64,000 nt of DNA, from contig NC_079480.1 of NCBI RefSeq assembly GCF_026230105.1, forward strand, positions 22,920,488 to 22,984,487, written 5' to 3'. The position numbers and the translations under genes are program-made. Shown one piece after another: positions 23,019-36,300 of the stretch (positions are counted from its first letter, which is position 1; each line of letters opens with the position of its first letter). Source of the stretch: Diorhabda sublineata (taxonomy: Eukaryota > Arthropoda > Insecta > Coleoptera > Chrysomelidae). Below the pieces are notes generated by a model. It did no database searches. It worked only from the letters and a program-made list of their open reading frames with translations, and was not told the origin of the DNA.

Positions 23019-24762
23019 AAATTTAATTACTTAGTAGAGAACCCTTTGAAGTCCGCAACTTGGATAGACACCAATGCCGATTATTGTTTTGTTTTTCTTA
23101 TTTCATCGATATTATATTATGTTGCAGACTAATTTCCGTTTTAGAACTTGTTGTATGGAAATATATAGTTTTTAGTAGGGGTATAACTTCCGAAACAATC
23201 TCGAGTGTTAAATTTAAAAGTTAAAATAACGCAGAATTTCTTTGAATTGTTGAATGTTGAGAAGACATTAATATTTTCTCATTCAAATACATTTTTTTAC
23301 TAATAAATAATTTTAATTCAATATCAAATAGTCGTTTATACAATTTTTTTTGGTGGAATATTTTCGGCTTAGTACTACGATGTATTATAAGTGACGTCAC
23401 GTCGCCATATTTGATTTTATCGTTTCCAAATAAATCGTTATATAAAAGCTTATTTTAAAAGAAACTTGATCAAATAACGAAATAGAAATTTTTTAAATGT
23501 ATTCTATACTAGGAAATGAATATACGTGAAACAAAACAATAATTTTGAAGTTTGCTATACGTTTATATAAAATAATTTGGTTCTATAAATTCTGTAAAAC
23601 ATTGTGTTATAACAATTTTGTTTTAAAATTATTTCTTGATGGAATTATGACATTGCAATTTGAATTGATTTAAAAGCTAGAATGAATTAATCATGATCAA
23701 TGCGAATATCTCGTATTAAGTTAATACCCAGTGATAGACGCTGTATGGATGGCGGTTGTAGCACAAAATCTTAAACACCAATAGTCATAATTTGTTCGAC
23801 AACGAACTATTGTTGCAATGTTGCCGCATTGTCTCGAAAAAATAGAAGTCTAGTATTTCAATGTTTAGAAAACTAACAAAGCTTTGTGATTATTTTTCAA
23901 ACATATTGAGTATTTACTATAGAATGAAGAATTTATCTATTAAATTCGATAAATTATTATAATGATTCAATATTTTCTATACCTATTTATAGTATTAAGG
24001 GTAATAAGATAATAAGGGATAATAAGAATCATTGTATTCATATTAAACTCATGACGAGGCTACATTGTATACAGTTTTTTTGTTATACACAATAATATAA
24101 AGATCAAGTATTTTCTGTATCTAACCTAACTTCAGTCATACGACTTAAACTTAAAATCGGCAACGTTTCGGGCTGAGTTATATTATGTGACTGTGGTTAT
24201 TTAACATCTTGTGGTAGTAGGAGTGTGAGTAGTTCATGTTTCAACCTATACTCGGCGATTATGGAAACAATTACACCAAATGTTAATGTTCAACTGATAT
24301 AAATTATCATGGGCAAATAAAACGAACATAAATATTTGTTAGAATTATAGAATTTCATAAATTAATAATGTGAATTAATAAAAATAGTGACGTAAAAATT
24401 ATACATGATAGTTTTTGTATCAAATAATGGATTAAAGTGTTTTTTTTTTAATTTTATAACTTAGTTGAAATTGAGGTAGGTGGTTAAAAACAAAGTTTGA
24501 ACCAGCATCTGTTTTTTTTGGAGTCATTTTGTAAATAAACTTGATTACGATATGGATTTTTTTTGTTTTTGTCTAAAGTTGAAACCAAAAAACTTTGAAA
24601 CAAAGGAAAACGGTTCACGATGATCTGAGGAACGTTGAATATAAGATTGCTCATTAAGATAACGTTAATTGAGGTTCCTGTTTCTAATAAAGTCTTCGGG
24701 AATTGTCTAAATATGAGAGGCTTCTAAGTAGAAGGATTAGAAACATAAACATCTTGACTTTT
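23017..24762. other. AT-rich intergenic DNA, no gene recognised
   Basis: No coding or RNA gene seen. The palindrome TGACGTCA lies at 23392-23399. Confidence 0.5.
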
Positions 24763-24763
24763 A

Positions 24764-24790
24764 CGAGGATAATCCCAGAAGTACTTGGCC
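24764..24790 (+). mobile_element. Single mariner-type terminal repeat
   Basis: 'cgaggataatcccagaagta' and the following bases match the terminal repeats of the deleted mariner at 12952-13442 with few mismatches. No inverted partner was found nearby, so this is a truncated copy of the same family or one whose other end has decayed. Confidence 0.5.
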
Positions 24791-25238
24791 TAACAAAGAA
24801 AACTTTTCCCAACGATGTTCAATAAGTTCGATACGTTCGATAAGTTTCGCTTTTTTTCTATTCTAGGTACAAGTCAGTATCAACAAGTCGGAAAGCAATC
24901 AATTACCGGTGCCTGTTCGGTTGTCTGTCATGTTATTATTTGATTGATATTATTTGTAGAGGTAAAGTTCAATATTGATGATGTCGATTTACGATTTCGA
25001 CGATGTCCGACTTATTTTCCGTGAACGCTTTTCCAACTGGATTTGTACCAGATGTTATTGACAACTTGTGAGGTTATATCAGTTAAAGAAAATATGTTTC
25101 AGTAAAAATTTCTATTCAATTTTGGAATATACGATTTATTACTTAAAAGGAGTATCTATTTTGAAATCAGTTCATTAACAACTCGCAAATTTTCGTATAA
25201 AAAATAATTTTTCTGTATCTGTAAACCATTGGTTTATA
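24791..25238. other. AT-rich spacer, nothing recognised
   Basis: This may be the decayed interior of the element that begins at 24764, but no transposase motif was read. Confidence 0.4.
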
Positions 25239-26443
25239 TATACAGCGTGTCGCACTACGAGTTAAAACTATCTGTATATATGTCAAAATACTCATAGTAG
25301 AATCATGAAAATTTCTACGTTTCGGTTTTAAGGTACGATCTTTTTAACTAAAATATTTTCAAAGATGACTAACTTCCGGTTCTACCGGAAGTCGACTGTA
25401 ACTTTGTTATTTTAAATAGAACACCCTATATACTAATACATTTTTGAATCTACGTAACATTTTAGTTTACTTTTGTCTAGAAACTTTTTTCGAAACATGC
25501 ATATTTTTTGAGTTATTAATTTTTTTGTAAGAAAATTGACCCTTGCAGACCCTTATAAATTATTTTTTTACTAGGATACTCTTGAAGATATGAAAATGGT
25601 TTGTGTTCGATTGCTTTAAGCAAGGTTAAACGTATTTGAATCTATATTGAAAAATTTCTCATTATATACAGGATGTGTATAAAAAGTGATCAAAGTTTAA
25701 CTTCATAAATATCAAATTCTTTATTTTTTCAAATAGAACCACCCGTTTTTTTTTCTATTTGAATGCATTCAGGAGTAAAAAATAAGGCAAATTCATGTTT
25801 ACTTTCCTGTACCTAAACCTTACCGTTTTCTGTAAATTTTTAGAGATGTAGGTGGAGTCAAAATTTTATTTATTCGTTATTAAATTGAGAACGAGCCATT
25901 TTAGGTATAAGAAAGTATACATGAATTTACCTTATTTTTTACTCCTGAATGCATTAAAATAGAAAAAACCGGGTGGTTCTATTTAAAAAAATGAAGAAAT
26001 TTGATATTTATGAAGTTAAACTTTGAATACTTTCTATACACACCACGTATAAAATGAGAAATTTTTGGACGTAGATTAAAATACGTTTAACCTTGCTAAC
26101 AATAACCGAATAAAAACCATTTTCATATCGTTAAGGGTATCCTCGTAAAAAAATTATTGATAAGGGTCTGCAAAGGTCAAATTTTTAAAAAAAAAATTAA
26201 TAACTCAAAAAGTATGCATTTTTCGAAAAAAGTTTTCAGACAAAAGTATACTAAAATGTTACGTAGAGTCAAAAATGTATTAGTATATAGGGTGTTCTAT
26301 TTAAAATAACAAAGTTACAGTCGACTTCCGGTAGAACCGGAAGTTAGTCATCTTTGAAAATATTTTAGTTAAAAAGATCGTATCTTAAAACATTATTTTG
26401 CCATATACAGATAGTTTTATCTCGTTGTAGGACACCCTGTATA
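25239..26443. mobile_element. Foldback-type element: 1.2 kb near-perfect inverted repeat
   Basis: The left arm (25239-25817, 579 bp) and right arm (25900-26443, 544 bp) are inverse copies of each other around an 82 bp spacer. Matching landmarks in reverse order include 'aaaactatctgtatat', 'acttccgg.....ccggaagt', 'aaatagaacaccctatatac', 'acccttgcagacccttat', 'aaccacccg' and 'actcctgaatgcatt'. The left arm has about 34 extra bases near 25290-25330. The outer termini are TATACAG(G/C)GTGTC, a common end for small insect elements. It encodes no protein. It fits a non-autonomous DNA element with long terminal inverted repeats. Confidence 0.88.
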
Positions 26444-27357
26444 AGTATTTACAACTAAACGGAACTTTTTATTGTGAACATACCTCGTATATAAAGTTTC
26501 GTAGTCTGATTTTCTCTATTCTAAAATTTTCTTTTATTTTTATTATTAATATAAATCCATCCTGTATATAAAAAAAATCGATGGTAAGAGATTGATAAGC
26601 CTCCCCACGACTATCACCATGAAACTCTATACATAGACTATTGATGCTATGAGAAATCGATTTGTCATATCTATTTTAAGCGGAAACATCTACTTCCGGA
26701 AATACCGGAAGTGGCCATTATCCCAGGAAGGCCAACAGATATCGAATCATGGATAACTTTGTTCGATTGATCTCATCAAGATCTATCTGTGTATGAAATG
26801 TCATGATGATTGACGCATGCGCAGAAGAGTTACTGTGAGAAAAGTTTGCAAATGCATCATTTTTATCAAAAAACCTAACCTAACCTTACAAAAGCTACTA
26901 AATTTTCATTATATCTATTGATTTTTCGTGAATATCATTACCTCGAATTTTCTTTGCAATATTTGGCAGAAAATTATTTAGATGAAATTTAGAATCATCC
27001 TTGGGATGCATAGTTTAATAAAAGTAAAACGAACAACAGACGCAATTTCGATAAGTACGAGAATTAATCGGGAAAATTAATGAAACTCTAACGAAAATGA
27101 GACTAATTTTCATTTGAATTAATGGAGCAGAAAGAGGAGATACTGTCGAAATATATGAGATTCTAAATTGTTTTTTATATAAAGGAATACGATGACACGT
27201 TATCGATGCTTAAATTTTCCGAAATAAATACGAGGGTATCCTGAAAGTTACCGAATGCTTATGCATTTAACTCAAACGAGTTACGTAGCCTGAATATCGA
27301 TATTTTTACTTTTGCAACCACTATTTATGAATGTTAGGGAGGATGAGTCGAAAAATG
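26444..27357. other. Flank between the foldback element and the large satellite
   Basis: No gene seen. It holds a second element-like end ('atccatcctgtatat' at 26561), a copy of the ETS-like dyad at 26692-26712, 'aacctaacctaacctt' near 26874 and a mariner-like terminal sequence 'tacgagggtatcctgaaagt' at 27229. Confidence 0.5.
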
Positions 27358-30300
27358 AAAATTTTTTTTTCGGAAACAATAAATTACGTCCCTAATTGAA
27401 AATATCTCAACCCCCAATTTCTCTAATAAATATTTCTGTCGTTTTTTCTTATACAAAAAACTTGTTTGTATCAAAATTGTGGTCATGGTTTATAACATGA
27501 TGAAACTAGATTTTCGAAAAAAACTTTCATAATCCCTAATTGTAAATATATAATAATAATTTTCCTAAATTATCTGATAAATATCGTTGTTATTTTTTCT
27601 CATACAAAAAACTTGTGGTTATCAAAATTGTAGAGAATTTTACGTTCTATAACATGGTGAACGAAATTTCCAAAAAAAAAAAACGTTTTCAACCCCTTAA
27701 TTGAAGATACCGTAACCACCAATCAATTTCCGTTACTCCCTGTCATTTTTACTCGTACAAACAACTTGTAGTTATCAAAATTGTAGAGAATTTTACGTTC
27801 TATAACATGTTGAATATAATTTCCAAAAAAAAAAAAAACGTTTTCAACCCCTTAATTGAAAATATCGTAACCACCAATCAATTTCCTTTACTCCCTGTCA
27901 TTTTTGCTCGTACAAACAACTTGTAGTTATCAAAATTGTAGAGAATTTTACGTTCTATAACATGTTGAACATAATTTCCAAAGAAAAAAAAACGTTTTCA
28001 ACCCCTTAATTGAAAATATCGTAACCACCAATCAATTTCCTTTACTCCCTGTCATTTTTGCTCGTACAAACAACTTGTAGTTATCAAAATTGTAGAGAAT
28101 TTTACGTTCTATAACATGTTGAACATAATTTCCAAAAAAAAAAAAACGTTTTCAACCCCTTAATTGAAAATATCGTAACCACCAATCAATTTCCGTTACT
28201 CCCTGTCATTTTTGCTCGTACAAACAACTTGTAGTTATCAAAATTGTAGAGAATTTTACGTTCTATAACATGTTGAACATAATTTCCAAAGAAAAAAAAA
28301 CGTTTTCAACCCCTTAATTGAAAATATCGTAACCACCAATCAATTTCCTTTACTCCCTGTCATTTTTGCTCGTACAAACAACTTGTAGTTATCAAAATTG
28401 TAGAGAATTTTACGTTCTATAACATGTTGAACATAATTTCCAAAGAAAAAAAAACGTTTTCAACCCCTTAATTGAAGATACCGTAACCACCAATCAATTT
28501 CCGTTACTCCCTGTCATTTTTGCTCGTACAAACAACTTGTAGTTATCAAAATTGTAGAGAATTTTACGTTCTATAACATGTTGAACATAATTTCCAAAGA
28601 AAAAAAAACGTTTTCAACCCCTTAATTGAAGATACCGTAACCACCAATCAATTTCCGTTACTCCCTGTCATTTTTGCTCGTACAAACAACTTGTAGTTAT
28701 CAAAATTGTAGAGAATTTTACGTTCTATAACATGGTGAACATAATTTCCAAAGAAAAAAAACGTTTTCAACCCCTTAATTGAAGATATCGTAACCACCAA
28801 TCATTTTCCGTTACTCCCTGTAATTTTTGCTCGTACAAACAACTTGTGGTTATCAAAATTGTAGAGAATTTTACGTTCTATAACATGTTGAACATAATTT
28901 CCAAAGAAAAAAAAACGTTTTCAACCCCTTAATTGAAGATATCGTAACCACCAATCATTTTCCGTTACTCCCTGTAATTTTTGCTCGTACAAACAACTTG
29001 TGGTTATCAAAATTGTAGAGAATTTTACGTTCTATAACATGTTGAACATAATTTCCAAAGAAAAAAAAACGTTTTCAACCCCTTAATTGAAGATATCGTA
29101 ACCACCAATCATTTTCCGTTACTCCCTGTCATTTTTGCTCGTACAAACAACTTGTGGTTATCAAAATTGTAGAGAATTTTACGTTCTATAACATGGTGAA
29201 CATAATTTCCAAAGAAAAAAAACGTTTTCAACCCCTTAATTGAAGATATCGTAACCACCAATCATTTTCCGTTACTCCCTGTCATTTTTGCTCGTACAAA
29301 CAACTTGTGGTTATCAAAATTGTAGAGAATTTTACGTTCTATAACATGTTGAACATAATTTCCAAAAAAAAAAAACGTTTTCAACCCCTTAATTGAAAAT
29401 ATCGTAACCACCAATCAATTTCCTTTACTCCCTGTCATTTTTGCTCGTACAAACAACTTGTGGTTATCGAAATTGTAGAGAATTTTACGTTCTATAACAT
29501 GTTGAACATAATTTCCAAAAAAAAAAAACGTTTTCAACCCCTTAATTGAAAATATCGTAACCACCAATCAATTTCCGTTACTCCCTGTCATTTTTGCTCG
29601 TACAAACAACTTGTAGTTATCAAAATTGTAGAGAATTTTACGTTCTATAACATGTTGAACATAATTTCCAAAGAAAAAAAAACGTTTTCAACCCCTTAAT
29701 TGAAAATATCGTAACCACCAATCAATTTCCGTTACTCCCTGTCATTTAGGCTCGTACAAACAACTTGTAGTTATCAAAATTGTAGAGAATTTTACGTTCT
29801 ATAACATGGTGAACGAAATTTCCAAAAAAAAAAAACGTTTTCAACCCCTTAATTGAAAATATCGTAACCACCAATCAATTTCCGTTACTCCCTGTCATTT
29901 TTGCTCGTACAAACAACTTGTAGTTATCAAAATTGTAGAGAATTTTACGTTCTATAACATGGTGAACATAATTTCCAAAGAAAAAAAACGTTTTCAACCC
30001 CTTAATTGAAGATATCGTACCACCAATCATTTTCCGTTACTCCCTGTAATTTTTGCTCGTACAAACAACTTGTGGTTATCAAAATTGTAGAGAATTTTAC
30101 GTTCTATAACACGGTGGACGAAATTTCCAAATGAAAAAAACGTTTTCAACCCCTTAATTGAAAATATCGTAACCACCAATCAATTTCCGTTACTCCCTGT
30201 CATTTAGGCTCGTACAAACAACTTGTAAGCATCAAAATTGTAGAGAATTTTACGTTCTATAACATGGTGAACGAAATTTCCAAAAAAAAAAAACGTTTTC

Positions 30301-33300
30301 AACCACTTAATTGAAAATATCGTAACCACCAATCAATTTCCGTTACTCCCTGTCATTTTTGCTCGTACAAACAACTTGTAGTTATCAAAATTGTAGAGAA
30401 TTTTACGTTCTATAACATGGTGAACATAATTTCCAAAGAAAAAAAACGTTTTCAACCCCTTAATTGAAGATATCGTAATCACCAATCATTTTCCGTTACT
30501 CCCTGTCATTTTTGCTCGTACAAACAACTTGTGGTTATCAAAATTGTAGAGAATTTTACGTTCTATAACATGGTGAACATAATTTCCAAAAAAAAGAACG
30601 TTTTCAACCCCTTAATTGAAAATATCGTAACCATCAATCAATTTCCGTTACTCCCTGTCATTTTTGCTCGTACAAACAACTTGTAGTTATCAAAATTGTA
30701 GAGAATTTTACGTTCTATAACACGGTGGACGAAATTTCCAAATGAAAAAAACGTTTTCAACCCCTTAATTGAAAATATCGTAACCACCAATCAATTTCCG
30801 TTACTCCCTGTCATTTTTGCTCGTACAAACAACTTGTGGTTATCAAAATTGTAGAGAATTTTACGTTCTATAACATGGTGAACATAATTTCCAAAGAAAA
30901 AAAAACGTTTTCAACCCCTTAATTGAAGATATCGTAACCACCAATCATTTTCCGTTACTCCCTGTAATTTTTGCTCGTACAAACAACTTGTGGTTATCAA
31001 AATTGTAGAGAATTTTACGTTCTATAACATGTTGAACATAATTTCCAAAGAAAAAAAAACGTTTTCAACCCCTTAATTGAAGATATCGTAACCACCAATC
31101 ATTTTCCGTTACTCCCTGTCATTTTTGCTCGTACAAACAACTTGTGGTTATCAAAATTGTAGAGAATTTTACGTTCTATAACATGTTGAACATAATTTCC
31201 AAAGAAAAAAAAACGTTTTCAACCCCTTAATTGAAGATATCGTAACCACCAATCATTTTCCGTTACTCCCTGTCATTTTTGCTCGTACAAACAACTTGTG
31301 GTTATCAAAATTGTAGAGAATTTTACGTTCTATAACATGGTGAACATAATTTCCAAAGAAAAAAAACGTTTTCAACCCCTTAATTGAAGATATCGTAACC
31401 ACCAATCATTTTCCGTTACTCCCTGTCATTTTTGCTCGTACAAACAACTTGTGGTTATCAAAATTGTAGAGAATTTTACGTTCTATAACATGTTGAACAT
31501 AATTTCCAAAGAAAAAAAAACGTTTTCAACCCCTTAATTGAAGATATCGTAACCACCAATCATTTTCCGTTACTCCCTGTCATTTTTGCTCGTACAAACA
31601 ACTTGTGGTTATCAAAATTGTAGAGAATTTTACGTTCTATAACATGGTGAACATAATTTCCAAAGAAAAAAAACGTTTTCAACCCCTTAATTGAAGATAT
31701 CGTAACCACCAATCATTTTCCGTTACTCCCTGTCATTTTTGCTCGTACAAACAACTTGTGGTTATCAAAATTGTAGAGAATTTTACGTTCTATAACATGT
31801 TGAACATAATTTCCAAAAAAAAAAAACGTTTTCAACCCCTTAATTGAAAATATCGTAACCACCAATCAATTTCCTTTACTCCCTGTCATTTTTGCTCGTA
31901 CAAACAACTTGTGGTTATCGAAATTGTAGAGAATTTTACGTTCTATAACATGTTGAACATAATTTCCAAAAAAAAAAAACGTTTTCAACCCCTTAATTGA
32001 AAATATCGTAACCACCAATCAATTTCCGTTACTCCCTGTCATTTTTGCTCGTACAAACAACTTGTAGTTATCAAAATTGTAGAGAATTTTACGTTCTATA
32101 ACATGTTGAACATAATTTCCAAAGAAAAAAAAACGTTTTCAACCCCTTAATTGAAAATATCGTAACCACCAATCAATTTCCGTTACTCCCTGTCATTTAG
32201 GCTCGTACAAACAACTTGTAAGCATCAAAATTGTAGAGAATTTTACGTTCTATAACATGGTGAACGAAATTTCCAAAAAAAAAAAACGTTTTCAACCCCT
32301 TAATTGAAAATATCGTAACCACCAATCAATTTCCGTTACTCCCTGTCATTTTTGCTCGTACAAACAACTTGTAGTTATCAAAATTGTAGAGAATTTTACG
32401 TTCTATAACATGGTGAACATAATTTCCAAAGAAAAAAAACGTTTTCAACCCCTTAATTGAAGATATCGTAACCACCAATCAATTTCCGTTACTCCCTGTC
32501 ATTTTTGCTCGTACAAACAACTTGTAGTTATCAAAATTGTAGAGAATTTTACGTTCTATAACATGGTGAACATAATTTCCAAAGAAAAAAAACGTTTTCA
32601 ACCCCTTAATTGAAGATATCGTACCACCAATCATTTTCCGTTACTCCCTGTAATTTTTGCTCGTACAAACAACTTGTGGTTATCAAAATTGTAGAGAATT
32701 TTACGTTCTATAACATGGTGAACATAATTTCCAAAGAAAAAAAAACGTTTTCAACCCCTTAATTGAAGATATCGTAACCACCAATCATTTTCCGTTACTC
32801 CCTGTCATTTAGGCTCGTACAAACAACTTGTAAGCATCAAAATTGTAGAGAATTTTACGTTCTATAACATGGTGAACGAAATTTCCAAAAAAAAAAAACG
32901 TTTTCAACCACTTAATTGAAAATATCGTAACCACCAATCAATTTCCGTTACTCCCTGTCATTTAGGCTCGTACAAACAACTTGTAAGCATCAAAATTGTA
33001 GAGAATTTTACGTTCTATAACATGGTGAACGAAATTTCCAAAAAAAAAAAACGTTTTCAACCCCTTAATTGAAAATATCGTAACCACCAATCAATTTCCG
33101 TTACTCCCTGTCATTTTTGCTCGTACAAACAACTTGTAGTTATCAAAATTGTAGAGAATTTTACGTTCTATAACATGGTGAACATAATTTCCAAAGAAAA
33201 AAAACGTTTTCAACCCCTTAATTGAAGATATCGTAACCACCAATCAATTTCCGTTACTCCCTGTCATTTTTGCTCGTACAAACAACTTGTAGTTATCAAA

Positions 33301-36300
33301 ATTGTAGAGAATTTTACGTTCTATAACATGGTGAACATAATTTCCAAAGAAAAAAAACGTTTTCAACCCCTTAATTGAAGATATCGTACCACCAATCATT
33401 TTCCGTTACTCCCTGTAATTTTTGCTCGTACAAACAACTTGTGGTTATCAAAATTGTAGAGAATTTTACGTTCTATAACATGGTGAACATAATTTCCAAA
33501 GAAAAAAAAACGTTTTCAACCCCTTAATTGAAGATATCGTAACCACCAATCATTTTCCGTTACTCCCTGTCATTTAGGCTCGTACAAACAACTTGTAAGC
33601 ATCAAAATTGTAGAGAATTTTACGTTCTATAACATGGTGAACGAAATTTCCAAAAAAAAAAAACGTTTTCAACCACTTAATTGAAAATATCGTAACCACC
33701 AATCAATTTCCGTTACTCCCTGTCATTTTTGCTCGTACAAACAACTTGTAGTTATCAAAATTGTAGAGAATTTTACGTTCTATAACATGGTGAACATAAT
33801 TTCCAAAGAAAAAAAACGTTTTCAACCCCTTAATTGAAGATATCGTAACCACCAATCATTTTCCGTTACTCCCTGTCATTTTTGCTCGTACAAACAACTT
33901 GTGGTTATCAAAATTGTAGAGAATTTTACGTTCTATAACATGGTGAACATAATTTCCAAAAAAAAGAACGTTTTCAACCCCTTAATTGAAAATATCGTAA
34001 CCACCAATCAATTTCCGTTACTCCCTGTCATTTTTGCTCGTACAAACAACTTGTGGTTATCAAAATTGTAGAGAATTTTACGTTCTATAACATGGTGAAC
34101 GAAATTTCCAAAGAAAAAAAAACGTTTTCAACCCCTTAATTGAAGATATCGTAACCACCAATCATTTTCCGTTACTCCCTGTCATTTAGGCTCGTACAAA
34201 CAACTTGTAAGCATCAAAATTGTAGAGAATTTTACGTTCTATAACATGGTGAACGAAATTTCCAAAAAAAAAAAACGTTTTTAACCCCTTAATTGAAAAT
34301 ATCGTAACCACCAATCATTTTCCGTTACTCCCTGTCATTTTTGCTCGTACAAACAACTTGTAGTTATCAAAATTGTAGAGAATTTTACGTTCTATAACAC
34401 GGTGGACGAAATTTCCAAATCAAAAAAACGTTTTCAACCCCTTAATTGAAAATATCGTAACCACCAATCAATTTCCGTTACTCCCTGTCATTTTTGCTCG
34501 TACAAACAACTTGTAGTTATCAAAATTGTAGAGAATTTTACGTTCTATAACATGTTGAACATGATTTCCAAAGAAAAAAAACGTTTTCAACCCCTTAATT
34601 GAAAATATCGTAACCACCAATCATTTTCCGTTACTCCCTGTCATTTTTGCTCGTACAAACAACTTGTAGTTATCAAAATTGTAGAGAATTTTACGTTCTA
34701 TAACACGGTGGACGAAATTTCCAAATCAAAAAAACGTTTTCAACCCCTTAATTGAAAATATCGTAACCACCAATCAATTTCCGTTACTCCCTGTCATTTT
34801 TGCTCGTACAAACAACTTGTAGTTATCAAAATTGTAGAGAATTTTACGTTCTATAACATGTTGAACATGATTTCCAAAAAAAAAAAACGTTTTCAACCCC
34901 TTAATTGAAAATATCGTAACCACCAATCATTTTCCGTTACTCCCTGTCATTTTTGCTCGTACAAACAACTTGTAGTTATCAAAATTGTAGAGAATTTTAC
35001 GTTCTATAACATGTTGAACATGATTCCCAAAAAAAAAAACGTTTTCAACCCCTTAATTGAAAATATCGTAACCACCAATCAATTTCCGTTACTCCCTGTC
35101 ATTTTTGCTCGTACAAACAACTTGTAGTTATCAAAATTGTAGAGAATTTTACGTTCTATAACATGGTGAACGAAATTTCCAAAAAAAAAAAACGTTTTCA
35201 ACCACTTAATTGAAAATATCGTAACCACCAATCAATTTCCGTTACTCCCTGTCATTTAGGCTCGTACAAACAACTTGTAAGCATCAAAATTGTAGAGAAT
35301 TTTACGTTCTATAACATGGTGAACGAAATTTCCAAAAAAAAAAAACGTTTTCAACCCCTTAATTGAAAATATCGTAACCACCAATCAATTTCCGTTACTC
35401 CCTGTCATTTTTGCTCGTACAAACAACTTGTAGTTATCAAAATTGTAGAGAATTTTACGTTCTATAACATGGTGAACATAATTTCCAAAGAAAAAAAAAC
35501 GTTTTCAACCCCTTAATTGAAGATATCGTAACCACCAATCAATTTCCGTTACTCCCTGTCATTTTTGCTCGTACAAACAACTTGTAGTTATCAAAATTGT
35601 AGAGAATTTTACGTTCTATAACATGGTGAACATAATTTCCAAAGAAAAAAAACGTTTTCAACCCCTTAATTGAAGATATCGTACCACCAATCATTTTCCG
35701 TTACTCCCTGTAATTTTTGCTCGTACAAACAACTTGTGGTTATCAAAATTGTAGAGAATTTTACGTTCTATAACATGGTGAACATAATTTCCAAAGAAAA
35801 AAAAACGTTTTCAACCCCTTAATTGAAGATATCGTAACCACCAATCATTTTCCGTTACTCCCTGTCATTTAGGCTCGTACAAACAACTTGTAAGCATCAA
35901 AATTGTAGAGAATTTTACGTTCTATAACATGGTGAACGAAATTTCCAAAAAAAAAAAACGTTTTCAACCACTTAATTGAAGATATCGTAACCACCAATCA
36001 ATTTCCGTTACTCCCTGTCATTTTTGCTCGTACAAACAACTTGTAGTTATCAAAATTGTAGAGAATTTTACGTTCTATAACATGGTGAACATAATTTCCA
36101 AAGAAAAAAAAACGTTTTCAACCCCTTAATTGAAGATATCGTAACCACCAATCATTTTCCGTTACTCCCTGTCATTTAGGCTCGTACAAACAACTTGTAA
36201 GCATCAAAATTGTAGAGAATTTTACGTTCTATAACATGGTGAACGAAATTTCCAAAAAAAAAAAACGTTTTCAACCACTTAATTGAAAATATCGTAACCA

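Noticed and set aside
22926..23132. 68-codon plus-strand frame
   Set aside because: It passes through a (TA)n tract, giving an Ile-Tyr run, and has no other support.
20935..26890. Telomeric (TTAGG)n tracts at about 20935 and 26874
   Set aside because: Only two or three pentamers each; too short to indicate telomeric DNA.
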